A DNA stretch of 64,000 bases from Longimicrobiales bacterium (GCA_951828585.1 OX639991.1:2760576-2824575); one strand, 5' to 3'; shown: positions 33,521 to 42,031, counted from the first letter of the stretch. Numbers and translations: made by a program. The notes: generated from the letters alone by a model not told the origin.

Positions 33521-35167
33521 TCACCATGAGTAGGTGAAGACGTTGACCTCCCGGAACCGCGCCGCCGGCGCCCCCACTGTGCGCCCGATCTGCTGGAACG
33601 GATCCCCCTTGACCGTTCCGCCTCCCTGGTAGCTGAAGGTGCCCGCGCCCCCGATCATGTCCATCGAGCGCCAGAAATCGGGGGTCCGCGCCATGAAATT
33701 GGGTTGGTTGAGCGGCTCGCCGAGCTTGCCGTCCCGGATCTCGTGGGCCATCCCGCCCGCCGTGAACGACATGTTGAGCATGGGGGGATCGACCGAGGCG
33801 AAGCCGCCGCGGTGGATGTAGATGCCGTCCTCGGTCTCGGCGATCATCTCCTCGATGGTCACGTCCTCCTCGCCCGGATCCATGATCGCGATGCTCGGCG
33901 CCACGAGCTGGATCAGGACGGATCCTGCCGACCCGGCCGCGCCCCGGGACTCCATTGGCATCCCGTTGCGCCGGTACCACCACTCCAGCTGCGGCGCGAA
34001 CTCGCGCGTCGTGAAGTAGTCGACCAGCACCCCCTCACGGATGAGCTGGTAATCCGCAGGCGCCACCCCCTCGACGTCCCACTTGTACATGCCCCCGGCC
34101 CGGGGTGCCGACCCCGTGGCCCGCACGTTGAGCATCGGGTTGTTGTAGGAGTACTGCCCGAGCACCTCCTCCGGCGGCGCGAGGTAGCTGGTGCCGCCCG
34201 CGTGCATCTCGTACCCGAGCACCCGGTCGAACTCGAGCGCGTTCACGATCGAGGCATTGAAGGCCGCCGACACCGCCGACGAGTCGAGAACCAGATCGTA
34301 GCGCCCCACATCGGGGTCCTTCGCGTTCATCATCATGATGGCGTCCGCCACCGCCTGCTCCGCGTCCGCCGCGAAGGGGATGCCGTCGATCGCCTCCCAG
34401 CCGTAGCCCCCCGTCCTGAAGGACTCCGGGCTGCTTGAACCGTACCTCTCGCGGTCGGGCGACATCGCGTCAGCGGAATAGACGTTCCCGAAGTTGTGGA
34501 AGCGCTGGGCGACGTACGAACCCTCGCTCGACGCGAAGACGACATCGGCCTTGGAGAACTCGAACCAGGAGTAGGCCCGGACTCCGACCTGTCCCTCGGA
34601 CTCGCCGACCTTGATGATCGCTTCGTTCGCCTCGATCTGAAGCTCGAGCTGGTCCTGAATGGTGTAGGTCCAGGGGTCCTGGTCGATCGGCGTCTCCCAC
34701 TGGCCGTCGGCCACCACCGGAGCCGGTGCCAGATCCAGCGTGCGCGTCTTTCCCCACGGGTTGAGCGACGACTGGCGCACGGCGAGCTGCGCGACGCGGG
34801 CGGCTTCTTCTTCGGTGACAATCGTGGACGACGCGAAGCCCCACGCCCCGTCCACCAGGACGCGCACCCCGAAGTTGAGCTGTCCCTGCATCGCCTGGGT
34901 TGCCACCCGCCGGTCCAGCACGATGGTGGTGCGGGTGGTCCCGCTGGCGACGCGCACGTCCGCGTAGCGTGCCCCCGCGCCATTCGCCGCCTCGAGCGCG
35001 GCCGCCGCAATCGCGCGTACGTCGGGGTCGTCGAGGAGGGGCCGGAAGGGGCGGTAGCGGTGCGCGGCAAGGGCAGGATCGGCCAGCAGCCGCGAGTCGA
35101 AGCCGACCACGCCGGCCGCCGCGAAGGCCGAGCCGGTGCGCAGGAAGTCTCTGCGGGACCACGTCAT
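33521..35167 (-). CDS. Tat-exported TldD-like protein (paralogue)
   Basis: 548 residues, first gene of the long operon. Twin-arginine signal SRRDFLRTGSAFAAAGVVGF and the same domains as the following paralogue, for example RYDLVLDSSAVSAAFNASIV, GYEMHAGGTSYLAPPEE and GAPAARFREVNVFTYSW. The divergence is concentrated in one surface-like stretch after NEAIIKVGE (QVGVRAYSWFEFSKAD versus TSFSDFLFGKSD). The duplicate pair probably acts as a heteromer or on different substrates (inference). ATG 35167 has GAGGAG ten bases upstream. One 34-bp palindrome lies before it. Confidence 0.87.
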   Translation of the reverse strand: MTWSRRDFLRTGSAFAAAGVVGFDSRLLADPALAAHRYRPFRPLLDDPDVRAIAAAALEAANGAGARYADVRVASGTTRTTIVLDRRVATQAMQGQLNFGVRVLVDGAWGFASSTIVTEEEAARVAQLAVRQSSLNPWGKTRTLDLAPAPVVADGQWETPIDQDPWTYTIQDQLELQIEANEAIIKVGESEGQVGVRAYSWFEFSKADVVFASSEGSYVAQRFHNFGNVYSADAMSPDRERYGSSSPESFRTGGYGWEAIDGIPFAADAEQAVADAIMMMNAKDPDVGRYDLVLDSSAVSAAFNASIVNALEFDRVLGYEMHAGGTSYLAPPEEVLGQYSYNNPMLNVRATGSAPRAGGMYKWDVEGVAPADYQLIREGVLVDYFTTREFAPQLEWWYRRNGMPMESRGAAGSAGSVLIQLVAPSIAIMDPGEEDVTIEEMIAETEDGIYIHRGGFASVDPPMLNMSFTAGGMAHEIRDGKLGEPLNQPNFMARTPDFWRSMDMIGGAGTFSYQGGGTVKGDPFQQIGRTVGAPAARFREVNVFTYSW

Positions 35168-35303
35168 ATCGAATCTCCTCGCCGTTGGGAATCACTGCAA
35201 CGGGTCACACCGAGACCGATAGTAGGGCGTGATGGGCGGATGTCGCAACGGAAAGGCTGGAATTGGGTGGCATGCCGGGCCACGGCCGGCTGGTGCGGTG
35301 ACC

Positions 35304-35337
35304 TTGTCCGCCACTCTTGGGGTCTTGTGGAGGACAA
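35304..35337. repeat. 34-bp dispersed palindrome, copy 4
   Basis: TTGTCCGCCACT-N10-TGTGGAGGACAA, single, slightly diverged right arm, 15 bases downstream of the TPR gene stop and upstream of the TldD operon. Same orientation as copies 1-3. Confidence 0.8.
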
Positions 35338-35352
35338 AGTCACCGCCGGGGG

Positions 35353-36129
35353 CTATCTCCCCAACCCGGGAATCAAGACATCGCGTACCCACGCGTAGCC
35401 GGGCGCCACCTCCAGCGCCCGGTCGTAGGCCGCGCGCGCCTCGTCCGTCTTCCCGAGCGCCGCATGCGTCTGCCCGAGCCACGCATGAGCCTCGGCGTGT
35501 CCCCACGCGGGGAGCGGCGTCTCCGGCTCGTCGTCCGCGAACAACTCGATCGCGGCCTGGAGGTGGCCGAGCGCAGCCTTGTGGCCGCCACCCCACATCT
35601 CGGGCGTATGGAAAGCCGAGATTCCCTCCAGCAGTCGGACGCGCGGGTTCCGCGGTCCAAGCGCCCTGGCGCGGCCCATTTCGATTCCCGATTGCATTCC
35701 CAGAGTCATGGCATCCGCTTCGCTGACCATCTGCATCCCCAGCGCGGACGACAGCAGCGCGTGCGACTCGGCGATGGGTTCGATCTCGATCGATCGTTCG
35801 AGGAAGGACTGCGCTTCGGCGAGCATGGCGAGCGCGCCGTCCATGTCCGTCTCCATCGTGGGGCCCGCAAGACGGTAGAGGGCATAGCCCAGGTAGTGGC
35901 TCACGAGCGCATGGTCGGGAAAGGCGGTCACGGCGCGGCGGGCCAGGGTGATCATCTGGCCCATAGCCTCGCCGTCGCCGGTGATCTGTGCTTTGTGGAG
36001 TCCCGTGCGCAGGCGTTCCGCGATGGCGGCGGAATCCAGGTCCTGGGCGGTGAGGGTGGGCGGTGTGGCTGTGATGAGCGTGGTGGCCAGCACGGCGGAG
36101 GCCGCCGCGAGTCTTTGCAGAAAGGACAT
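35353..36129 (-). CDS. Exported TPR protein
   Basis: 258 residues: signal peptide MSFLQRLAAASAVLATTLIT, cleaved near TLTAQ, then helical tetratricopeptide-like repeats (RAVTAFPDHALVSHYLGYAL, AQSFLERSIEIEPIAESHAL, LGHLQAAIELFADD, HAEAHAWLGQTHAALGKTDE, AAYDRALEVAPGYAWVRDVL). ATG 36129 with GGGAGA upstream. It lies 23 bases after the TonB receptor stop and so is probably the last gene of the regulator-receptor operon; a periplasmic helper of the receptor is possible but unproven. Confidence 0.8.
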   Translation of the reverse strand: MSFLQRLAAASAVLATTLITATPPTLTAQDLDSAAIAERLRTGLHKAQITGDGEAMGQMITLARRAVTAFPDHALVSHYLGYALYRLAGPTMETDMDGALAMLAEAQSFLERSIEIEPIAESHALLSSALGMQMVSEADAMTLGMQSGIEMGRARALGPRNPRVRLLEGISAFHTPEMWGGGHKAALGHLQAAIELFADDEPETPLPAWGHAEAHAWLGQTHAALGKTDEARAAYDRALEVAPGYAWVRDVLIPGLGR

Positions 36130-36152
36130 TTGTGTCTCCCTGGAGGTTGGGA

Positions 36153-38354
36153 TCAGAAGGGCAGGTTGGTCGTCACCCCGAAGTAGATGGTGCGGGGGAA
36201 CGGGGTCTTGAGGGGGATGCGCTCGGAGTAGTCGGCGCTGTACCGGTAGCCCCGTACGTTTGACCGGTCGAGCGAATTCATGATGGAGACGAAGAAGACG
36301 GTCAGGTTGTCGGCCCAGAGGCTCCGCAGCACGGTGGCGGACAGGTCGAGCCGGGTGTAGGTGGGCAGCCGCTCGCTCATGGGCGTCCCGTAGATGGGTT
36401 GCCACAGGTCTCGTTCCGGGTCGAAGGCCGCGCTGTGGACGGGCGTGAAGGGGACGCCGGTTGCGGCGCGGTAGGCGACGCCGGTCTCCAGCCAGCCCCC
36501 GAAACCGCGGTTCAGAACGACATTGAAGGTGTGCGTCACGTCGAAGGGCGACGGGGCGAGTTCTCCGCTGTCCGGGTCCGTGCGCTCGGAGCGGATGAAG
36601 CTGTAGGCCATTCTTCCGTCGAGACCCAGGAGGGCGAATTCCTCCTTGACGAAGAGGTCGACGCCGGTGGCCGCACCGGTTCCGCCCGCGCGGGCAATGC
36701 CGTCGCGGTTCCGCGCCGCGAGCGAACCGTAGCCCTTGCGGTACGCCTCGATGCGAATGAGGCGCGCACCGTCCTCCCAGGTCGCGCCGCCGATGAGATG
36801 GCGGGCGGACATGGCGGGGAGCGCGGGGTCTCCCAGTGTGGGTTCGAAGAGGAGGGGGTCGGGGACCTGGTGGAAGATGCCCCACGCGGCGGTCAGGGTC
36901 AGGTGTTCGGCCGCGCGCCAGGAGGAGGACAGCCTGGGGTCGACGGTGACGCGTCCGGTGAAGGTGGAGCGGTCGGCGCGCAGGCCGGCCAGGAGCCGAA
37001 GTGCGTTCGAAGGCTGCAGCTCGATTTCGCCGAAGGATCCCAGGCGCGTGCCGGACTCGTCGCCGGAGAAGACGGTGGTGGACGCGCCGGGCGCGTTGTC
37101 GTGCGAACGCGTGGGGATGGATCCCGTGAGGTCGGCGGTGCGGTGCTCCACCTCGGTTCCCGCGGCGAGCGAGGCGCCGCGTCCCAGCGGCACGTCGACC
37201 CTGGCCCGCGCCTGGGTGAGCCGGTCTTCGCGCTCCAGCCGGAACGCGCCGAAGTCCTCGTCTTTGCGCGAGCCGCTCGTCGCCAGCCCCCACGACAAGC
37301 TCGGCCCGCCGAAGTCCTCAAGCCCCGCGAGGGAGAAGAGGTCGGCGCGCCCGTCGGAGCGGTAGATGCCCGAATGCCCGGGGTCGTCGATCCGGACTCC
37401 TACCTGATCGGTCTGAAAGAGTCCGAACGCCTTGAGGCTGCCACCGTCGCGGTACATCCATTGCCCGCCGCCGCTTAGATCGCTGGAGCGGGGGACTGCG
37501 TCGAACTCGTCCCTCCTGCCCGTCATGCGCATCAGCAGCCCGGTGTCGGTGCGCGTTGCGGTCAGGCGCAGCCCCGCCGACTCCGACAGGTCCAGGTGCA
37601 GGCCCGCCGACAGGCCCCCGATCGCGGCGGTTACACCGAGTTCGCTCTCGGCCGGCTTGTCGACGCTCTCGAGGTCCGCGATCGCGGAGAGCGCGTCCCC
37701 GTACTCGGCGCCGAATCCTCCCGCCGAAAACTGGATGCCCCGGAGCTGGAAGGGATCGAAGCGGCCGAAGGAGATGGTGCGGTCGGTGTCGAGGCGAAAG
37801 GGCGAGAGAACCGTCGCGCCGTCGAGCAGCACCCGCGTCTCGGAGAGGTCGCCGCCGCGCACGAACAGCCCCGCCCCCTCGCCCACGCTCTGCAGTCCCG
37901 GGAAGGTCTGAATCGCGCGGAAGGGGTCCGCTGCAGCCCCCGGAGTGTACACGACTTCCAGTTCATCGAGGGCGACATCGGGAAGATTGCCGAGCCGGTA
38001 GGTGCCGGACTCGACCGTGATGGCCTCCAGGGTGACGGGGGCCGGCTGCATTGCGATCGAGACGGGGCCGGTGAGGGGTAGGGCGAGGATGCGGCGGACT
38101 TCGAGGTAGCCGGTGTGTTGAACCACCAACGTCGCGGAGCCGCGTGCCGTGGAGGTGAAACGGAACACGCCGGCCGAGTCCGTGGGGGCGCCCTCGAGGG
38201 TCTCCAGGAGGAAGGCGTCCACGCCGGGGAGTGGGCGGCCTGCGAGGTCCCGGACACTTCCGGTGACGGTGGAAGGCTCCTGGCCGGCGAGACTCGGGGG
38301 CGAAGGGGATGCCGCCACCACCACCAGGCACACGGTCGCGACCCGAATCACCAC
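36153..38354 (-). CDS. TonB-dependent outer-membrane receptor
   Basis: About 733 residues: signal peptide (VIRVATVCLVVVAASPSPPS), a CarboxypepD-regulatory-like domain (VTGSVRDLAGRPLPGVDAFL), the plug (DPFRAIQTFPGLQSVGEGAG, then LFVRGGDLSETRVLLDGATV) and a 22-strand barrel ending TIYFGVTTNLPF with terminal Phe. The ligand is unknown; receptors with this N-terminal domain usually take up peptides or glycans. GTG at 38354 lies one base after the regulator stop; the ATG at 38396 would overlap that gene. Operon: membrane protein, regulator, receptor, TPR. Confidence 0.88.
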   Translation of the reverse strand: MVIRVATVCLVVVAASPSPPSLAGQEPSTVTGSVRDLAGRPLPGVDAFLLETLEGAPTDSAGVFRFTSTARGSATLVVQHTGYLEVRRILALPLTGPVSIAMQPAPVTLEAITVESGTYRLGNLPDVALDELEVVYTPGAAADPFRAIQTFPGLQSVGEGAGLFVRGGDLSETRVLLDGATVLSPFRLDTDRTISFGRFDPFQLRGIQFSAGGFGAEYGDALSAIADLESVDKPAESELGVTAAIGGLSAGLHLDLSESAGLRLTATRTDTGLLMRMTGRRDEFDAVPRSSDLSGGGQWMYRDGGSLKAFGLFQTDQVGVRIDDPGHSGIYRSDGRADLFSLAGLEDFGGPSLSWGLATSGSRKDEDFGAFRLEREDRLTQARARVDVPLGRGASLAAGTEVEHRTADLTGSIPTRSHDNAPGASTTVFSGDESGTRLGSFGEIELQPSNALRLLAGLRADRSTFTGRVTVDPRLSSSWRAAEHLTLTAAWGIFHQVPDPLLFEPTLGDPALPAMSARHLIGGATWEDGARLIRIEAYRKGYGSLAARNRDGIARAGGTGAATGVDLFVKEEFALLGLDGRMAYSFIRSERTDPDSGELAPSPFDVTHTFNVVLNRGFGGWLETGVAYRAATGVPFTPVHSAAFDPERDLWQPIYGTPMSERLPTYTRLDLSATVLRSLWADNLTVFFVSIMNSLDRSNVRGYRYSADYSERIPLKTPFPRTIYFGVTTNLPF

Positions 38355-38355
38355 C

Positions 38356-38685
38356 TCACCCCGCCGCCTTTCCCTCGAGATCTTCCGGTTCGGCATTCAG
38401 CAACCGTTCCAGGTTGTCCACATACCCCTGGAACGCCTGCCGCCCGGTGTCGGTAATCCGGTACCGCGTGTGCGGCTTCCGGTCCACGAAGTGCTTGGTC
38501 ACCTGCACATAGCCGCCGTCCTCGAGCTTGCGCAGATGGGCGCCGAGGTTGCCGTCGGTGGCCTTGACCTGCTCGCGCAGGTAGGTGAATTCGGCGTCGT
38601 CGACGCTCACGAGAATGGCCAGTACCGAAAGCCTGATCCGCGAGTGGACGAGTGGGTCGAACTGGCGGTAGTCGTAGGTCTTCAT
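38356..38685 (-). CDS. Winged-helix transcriptional regulator (PF13601-like)
   Basis: 109-residue DNA-binding protein: DPLVHSRIRLSVLAILVSVD, DAEFTYLREQVKATDGNLGA, HLRKLEDGGYVQVTKHFVDR, TRYRITDTGRQAFQGYV. This is the ArsR/MarR-related winged-helix PF13601 pattern; such regulators are usually encoded beside the genes they control. ATG 38685 overlaps the preceding membrane-protein stop (ATGA). The 17-bp palindrome ACTCT-N7-AGAGT at 39344 upstream of the operon is a candidate operator (inference). Confidence 0.88.
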   Translation of the reverse strand: MKTYDYRQFDPLVHSRIRLSVLAILVSVDDAEFTYLREQVKATDGNLGAHLRKLEDGGYVQVTKHFVDRKPHTRYRITDTGRQAFQGYVDNLERLLNAEPEDLEGKAAG

Positions 38686-39299
38686 GCGACGAGGTGGAGC
38701 CGGAAGGACGTGCCCCGGCGGGCCCTGAGCGCCACCCCGGGCACCACCATGAACAGGACCAGCCCGCCGGCGATCACCAGGTTCGAAACCGGAGAGGGCC
38801 AAACCAGCAGCGCGCCTCCGAGGATCCACCACGCGGCCGCGAGCAGCCAGTAGCTCGCGTGGTTGGGGAGCACGGCCGAAGCAAAGAACGCGGTCCCGAT
38901 GACGACGGCCTCGACCCCCGGCGCGACCTGGTGCGGCAGAGAGTCGGAACCCTGGCCGAGGAACCCGACCAGTGACAGCGAGAGCCCGCACCCGAGCCAG
39001 ATCGAGGCCAGAATCCTGTTCACCAGCGAGTTCACCGGAGCCCGCTTCCGGTTGCGGTTTCCCAGCAGAGCCGAGCCGGCGAAGCCGATTCCGACCGTCA
39101 CGGCCCAAATCACGGTGATCGAGACGGGCATTTCGCCCTGGCGGACGAGGTGCGTGAGCGTTTGGGCGGCCGCCAGCAGGGAACCCCAGAGGATGAGGTG
39201 GCCGCTGCCGTCCGACGCGGTTTCCCGTGCACCCTCCATCAGGCGGCGGATGAAGGCGAGGTCGTCCTCCGGGCGGGGGGCTGGGGTGGGGTCGGGCAT
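38682..39299 (-). CDS. Membrane protein encoded with winged-helix regulator
   Basis: 205 residues. Short polar N-terminus (EDDLAFIRRLMEGARETASD), then five or six hydrophobic helices (HLILWGSLLAAAQTLTHLV, VIWAVTVGIGFAGSALLG, ILASIWLGCGLSLSLVGFL, VVIGTAFFASAVLP, LVIAGGLVLFMVVPGVAL). Typical partner of PF13601 regulators in Gemmatimonadota-like genomes as far as I recall; function unknown, possibly a sensor. First gene of the regulator-receptor operon. Confidence 0.75.
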   Translation of the reverse strand: MPDPTPAPRPEDDLAFIRRLMEGARETASDGSGHLILWGSLLAAAQTLTHLVRQGEMPVSITVIWAVTVGIGFAGSALLGNRNRKRAPVNSLVNRILASIWLGCGLSLSLVGFLGQGSDSLPHQVAPGVEAVVIGTAFFASAVLPNHASYWLLAAAWWILGGALLVWPSPVSNLVIAGGLVLFMVVPGVALRARRGTSFRLHLVA

Positions 39300-39343
39300 G
39301 GCGTGTCCCTTGTTGCCGGGTTCGTGGAGTGCGGTTGCAGAGT

Positions 39344-39360
39344 ACTCTATATTTCAGAGT
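39344..39360. promoter_or_regulatory. Palindrome ACTCT-N7-AGAGT, candidate operator
   Basis: A perfect 5-bp inverted repeat with AT-rich centre (ATATTTC), 45 bases before the ATG of the membrane protein-regulator operon, in the only AT-rich patch there. A TATAGA hexamer on the minus strand overlaps it. A likely site for the operon's own winged-helix regulator. Confidence 0.45.
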
Positions 39361-39444
39361 GACCACGAGCGACACCAATGTCAAGGCTTGGTCAACGGAA
39401 CGCCTCAGCGGAGGGGAGCCTCTTCTCGGCCCCAAGTGTGGGTC

Positions 39445-39581
39445 TTGTCGGCCACTATTGCCATTTAGTGGCGGACAAACCCGCCGCCTCGACCGTTGTC
39501 GGCCACTATGGCTCCGAAGTGGCGGACAAGCCCGCCAAATCAACCGTTGTCGGCCACTATCGCCCCGAAGTGGGCGGTCAA
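39445..39581. repeat. 34-bp dispersed palindrome, tandem copies 5-7 (inverted orientation)
   Basis: Copies at 39445-39478, 39496-39529 and 39547-39581 with an exact 51-base period. They read TTGTCGGCCACT-N10-AGTGGCGGACAA, the reverse complement of copies 1-4; the loop ATTGCCATTT of copy 5 is the complement of the loop type in copy 2. The 17-base spacers are alike (both contain CCCGCC and end ACCG), so unit duplication made the array. Confidence 0.9.
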
Positions 39582-39589
39582 ACGCTGCC

Positions 39590-41932
39590 TCAGCGCGATT
39601 CCAACGTCCGAGCCACCCGAAAGCCGTGACGGCCCCCGGCCCGTGGATCGTCGCCACGATATCCAAACCCCATGTTCCCCCCGCTACGGGTCGCCGCGCG
39701 CACGGTCCATGTGAAGTAGGGCCAACCGCCCCCACGCCAGGTGGCTCGCCTGCACTCCCCGTCGGGCCAGCCCGGCGGGGCATCCAGACGCGGCGATCCG
39801 TCGGCCGGATGACCCCTGTAGCTCTCGTGCCAACAATCGGCGACCACCTCGGACACATTCGAGAGCATGTCGTGCAGACCCCACGGGTTCGGTGGAAACG
39901 AGCCCACCGGCGCGGTGGAGCGATCGTCCCACCGGCTGCCGCATCCATTGCAGACCGCCCTGCCGGTGCCGAGCTCGTCGCCCCACCAGCGGGCGGTGGT
40001 CGTGCCGGCGCGTGCCGCGTACTCCCACTCGGCGCTGGACGGCAGCCGGTACGGCTGCCCGGTGGTCTTGCCGAGCCACGCCAGGTATCCCTCGGCGTCC
40101 AGACGGGAAACATGAATGACGGGCCGGTCACCCCGTCCGAATCCCCGGTCGGTGGGTCTGTAGCTGCAGCCGCCTTCGTCGACGCAATGATCCCATTCGT
40201 CGAAGGTGACTTCGTACTTTCCCAGCGCGAACGGGTAGGCGATCTCGACCTCGACTTGCGGTCGTTCCATGTCCCGCGTGCGCTGCGGCCGATTCGGATC
40301 CCTGTCATGCCCCGTTCGCTGCTCTTCCCCCTCGGCCCTTCCCATCAGGTAGCGTCCGGGGGGAAGTTCCACCACGAGTGGACAGGCCGGGCAATCCCGG
40401 AACTCGCGGAGGCCCGCCGGGTTCGGAGCGGGCTCCCGGGCCGCGCCGAGGTCTTCGGTCGGGTCTTCCGCCGCGGCCCTTGCAGTTTCTCCCTCCCCTC
40501 GCGGCCGCGGAGCTTCCCGCCCGGCAACGACCTGGTCTCCAACCGCGCCCGGCAACCCGTCCCCCTGCACGTCGTAGATCGACGCCAGCACCTGTCCCGT
40601 GGACAAGTCCAGGCGCATCCCGACGAATCTCGACCCGGAGAGGAACGCGACCGGAAGTACGTCCGCAGTCAGCGTCCCCAGGTATTCGCCCTCGGCGTCA
40701 AGGATGTCGACCGTCTCGGGAGCCAGTCCGCTGCCCCGGCGGGCCACCCACAACCGGCCCCCGGGATCCACCGCCAGCCCTATCACCGGCGCCAGCTCCC
40801 CCTCGTGACCCACCGCGTCGACCAGTTCCTCCGCCGAGATGCCGCACTGCCGCATGAACGCTCCATACGGCCCGGGCCCGAGACCGGCCGCCATCACGGC
40901 CATCTCGCGCGAAACCGCGAGCGGCCCGACCGGGCGGCGGAAACTGCCCATCGCTGCGCCATCCGACCAGACATCGATGCGGTAGTCGGGACCGTTCAGG
41001 TAGTAAAGGGTGCTGCCCGCACGAGCCCACACCACCTCCGGCGCGAAGACCCTGGGCGCGGGCATCGTCGCGCACGGCAACTCCACCATGACCATCTCGT
41101 ACGCGACTTCGTGGATGACGTGGTTTGCGTCGGCCGTTCGCACTTCCAACCGCTGCGCGACCCCCATCCCGGCGCTGCCTGAGGAGGTAACGGAAGCGAA
41201 GTAGCCGGGGCCGATGGCGAACCCGGGTCCCCAATAGTCCGTCGGTGCGCGCTCCTCGCCCAGGAATTCACCGCCGGCCGACCACCGGCTCAGGACGGCG
41301 CGCCGCGCGTCCAGCACCACCAGCACTTCGGCCGGACCGGGCAGTCCGTGACAGGACTCACTGTCGCAACTCTCCACCGCGAGCGCGCTGGGAAGCTGGA
41401 ATTCACCCGGACCTTCTCCGGCCCGTCCCAACTCCCCGAGGAATCCGCCCGCGGCATCGAAGACGGCGACCCGCCTCCCCGCCCCGTCCGCCACGAACAC
41501 GCGCTGCGCGGCCGGGTGCGCCACGATCCCCCACGGACGCGGTGAGAGCGCGTTGTCGGGTGACTCCAGGTCGGCCACGTGCACGATCCGCCCGCCAAAT
41601 GGATGGTCCCCCGCCTGGTTCTCGACGATGGCGATGGTGGCGGAGTCGCGGCGGATGGCGGCAGCGGGGTCAACGGCCGGATCCCTGTCGCAGGACGGGG
41701 CTGTGAGGAGCGCGGGAATCAGGATGGCCGCCTTGCCCGGCAGTCCGCGGACTCGGCCGCGCGAGCACCGAGGGCGAGGGGCCGGGCTGGGAAAGCGCTT
41801 TCCGCGGGCTGCCAGGGATCCGGGCACCCTGCCCGCGAACCGCATTCCAGGCAGCGCGCCGAACGAAACGCACGCGTGGGGGACTGCCGGCATCAGGGAT
41901 TCGCGGGGTCGTTGGAAAAGGGCAATCCGCAT
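39590..41932 (-). CDS. Beta-propeller lipoprotein fused to FGE-sulfatase (SUMF1)-like domain
   Basis: Up to 780 residues. A lipobox LLTAPSC around residue 80 suggests that the true start is later than 41932 (ATG 41845 also lies in frame). Residues about 95-440 form a six-bladed propeller (VHVADLESPDN, GRAGEGPGEFQLP, VDPGGRLWVARRGSG). After an acidic Pro/Arg linker, residues about 510-780 are a formylglycine-generating-enzyme-like domain: GRYLMGRAEGEE, LGKYEVTFDEWDHCV, PYRLPSSAEWEYAARAG, GSFPPNPWGLHDMLSNVSEV, closing GGRHGFRVART. The catalytic Cys pair of true FGE is not evident, so this is probably a binding domain. A strong promoter lies at 42003-42031. Confidence 0.82.
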   Translation of the reverse strand: MRIALFQRPRESLMPAVPHACVSFGALPGMRFAGRVPGSLAARGKRFPSPAPRPRCSRGRVRGLPGKAAILIPALLTAPSCDRDPAVDPAAAIRRDSATIAIVENQAGDHPFGGRIVHVADLESPDNALSPRPWGIVAHPAAQRVFVADGAGRRVAVFDAAGGFLGELGRAGEGPGEFQLPSALAVESCDSESCHGLPGPAEVLVVLDARRAVLSRWSAGGEFLGEERAPTDYWGPGFAIGPGYFASVTSSGSAGMGVAQRLEVRTADANHVIHEVAYEMVMVELPCATMPAPRVFAPEVVWARAGSTLYYLNGPDYRIDVWSDGAAMGSFRRPVGPLAVSREMAVMAAGLGPGPYGAFMRQCGISAEELVDAVGHEGELAPVIGLAVDPGGRLWVARRGSGLAPETVDILDAEGEYLGTLTADVLPVAFLSGSRFVGMRLDLSTGQVLASIYDVQGDGLPGAVGDQVVAGREAPRPRGEGETARAAAEDPTEDLGAAREPAPNPAGLREFRDCPACPLVVELPPGRYLMGRAEGEEQRTGHDRDPNRPQRTRDMERPQVEVEIAYPFALGKYEVTFDEWDHCVDEGGCSYRPTDRGFGRGDRPVIHVSRLDAEGYLAWLGKTTGQPYRLPSSAEWEYAARAGTTTARWWGDELGTGRAVCNGCGSRWDDRSTAPVGSFPPNPWGLHDMLSNVSEVVADCWHESYRGHPADGSPRLDAPPGWPDGECRRATWRGGGWPYFTWTVRAATRSGGNMGFGYRGDDPRAGGRHGFRVARTLESR

Positions 41933-42002
41933 GGCGTGGAGCTGACTGAAGGGCGGGTCATCGCACGGGGCCGCAAATGCCGCCTCCGAGACTTATAAAG
42001 AT

Positions 42003-42031
42003 ATAATATATATCAAGACTCTATATATCAA
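42003..42031 (-). promoter_or_regulatory. Strong sigma-70-like promoter with TATATATCAAG direct repeat
   Basis: On the minus strand TTGATA (42031-42026), a 17-base spacer and TATTAT (42008-42003), about 65 bases before the first ATG of the propeller-FGE gene. The plus strand shows two direct copies of TATATATCAAG (42007-42017 and 42022-42032) 15 bases apart. The most AT-rich patch of the window. Confidence 0.65.

Noticed and set aside
39445-39581. Three evenly spaced 34-bp repeats resembling a short CRISPR array
   Set aside because: Spacers are only 17 bases and similar to each other, the repeat is a near-perfect palindrome that also occurs singly elsewhere, and no cas gene is present.
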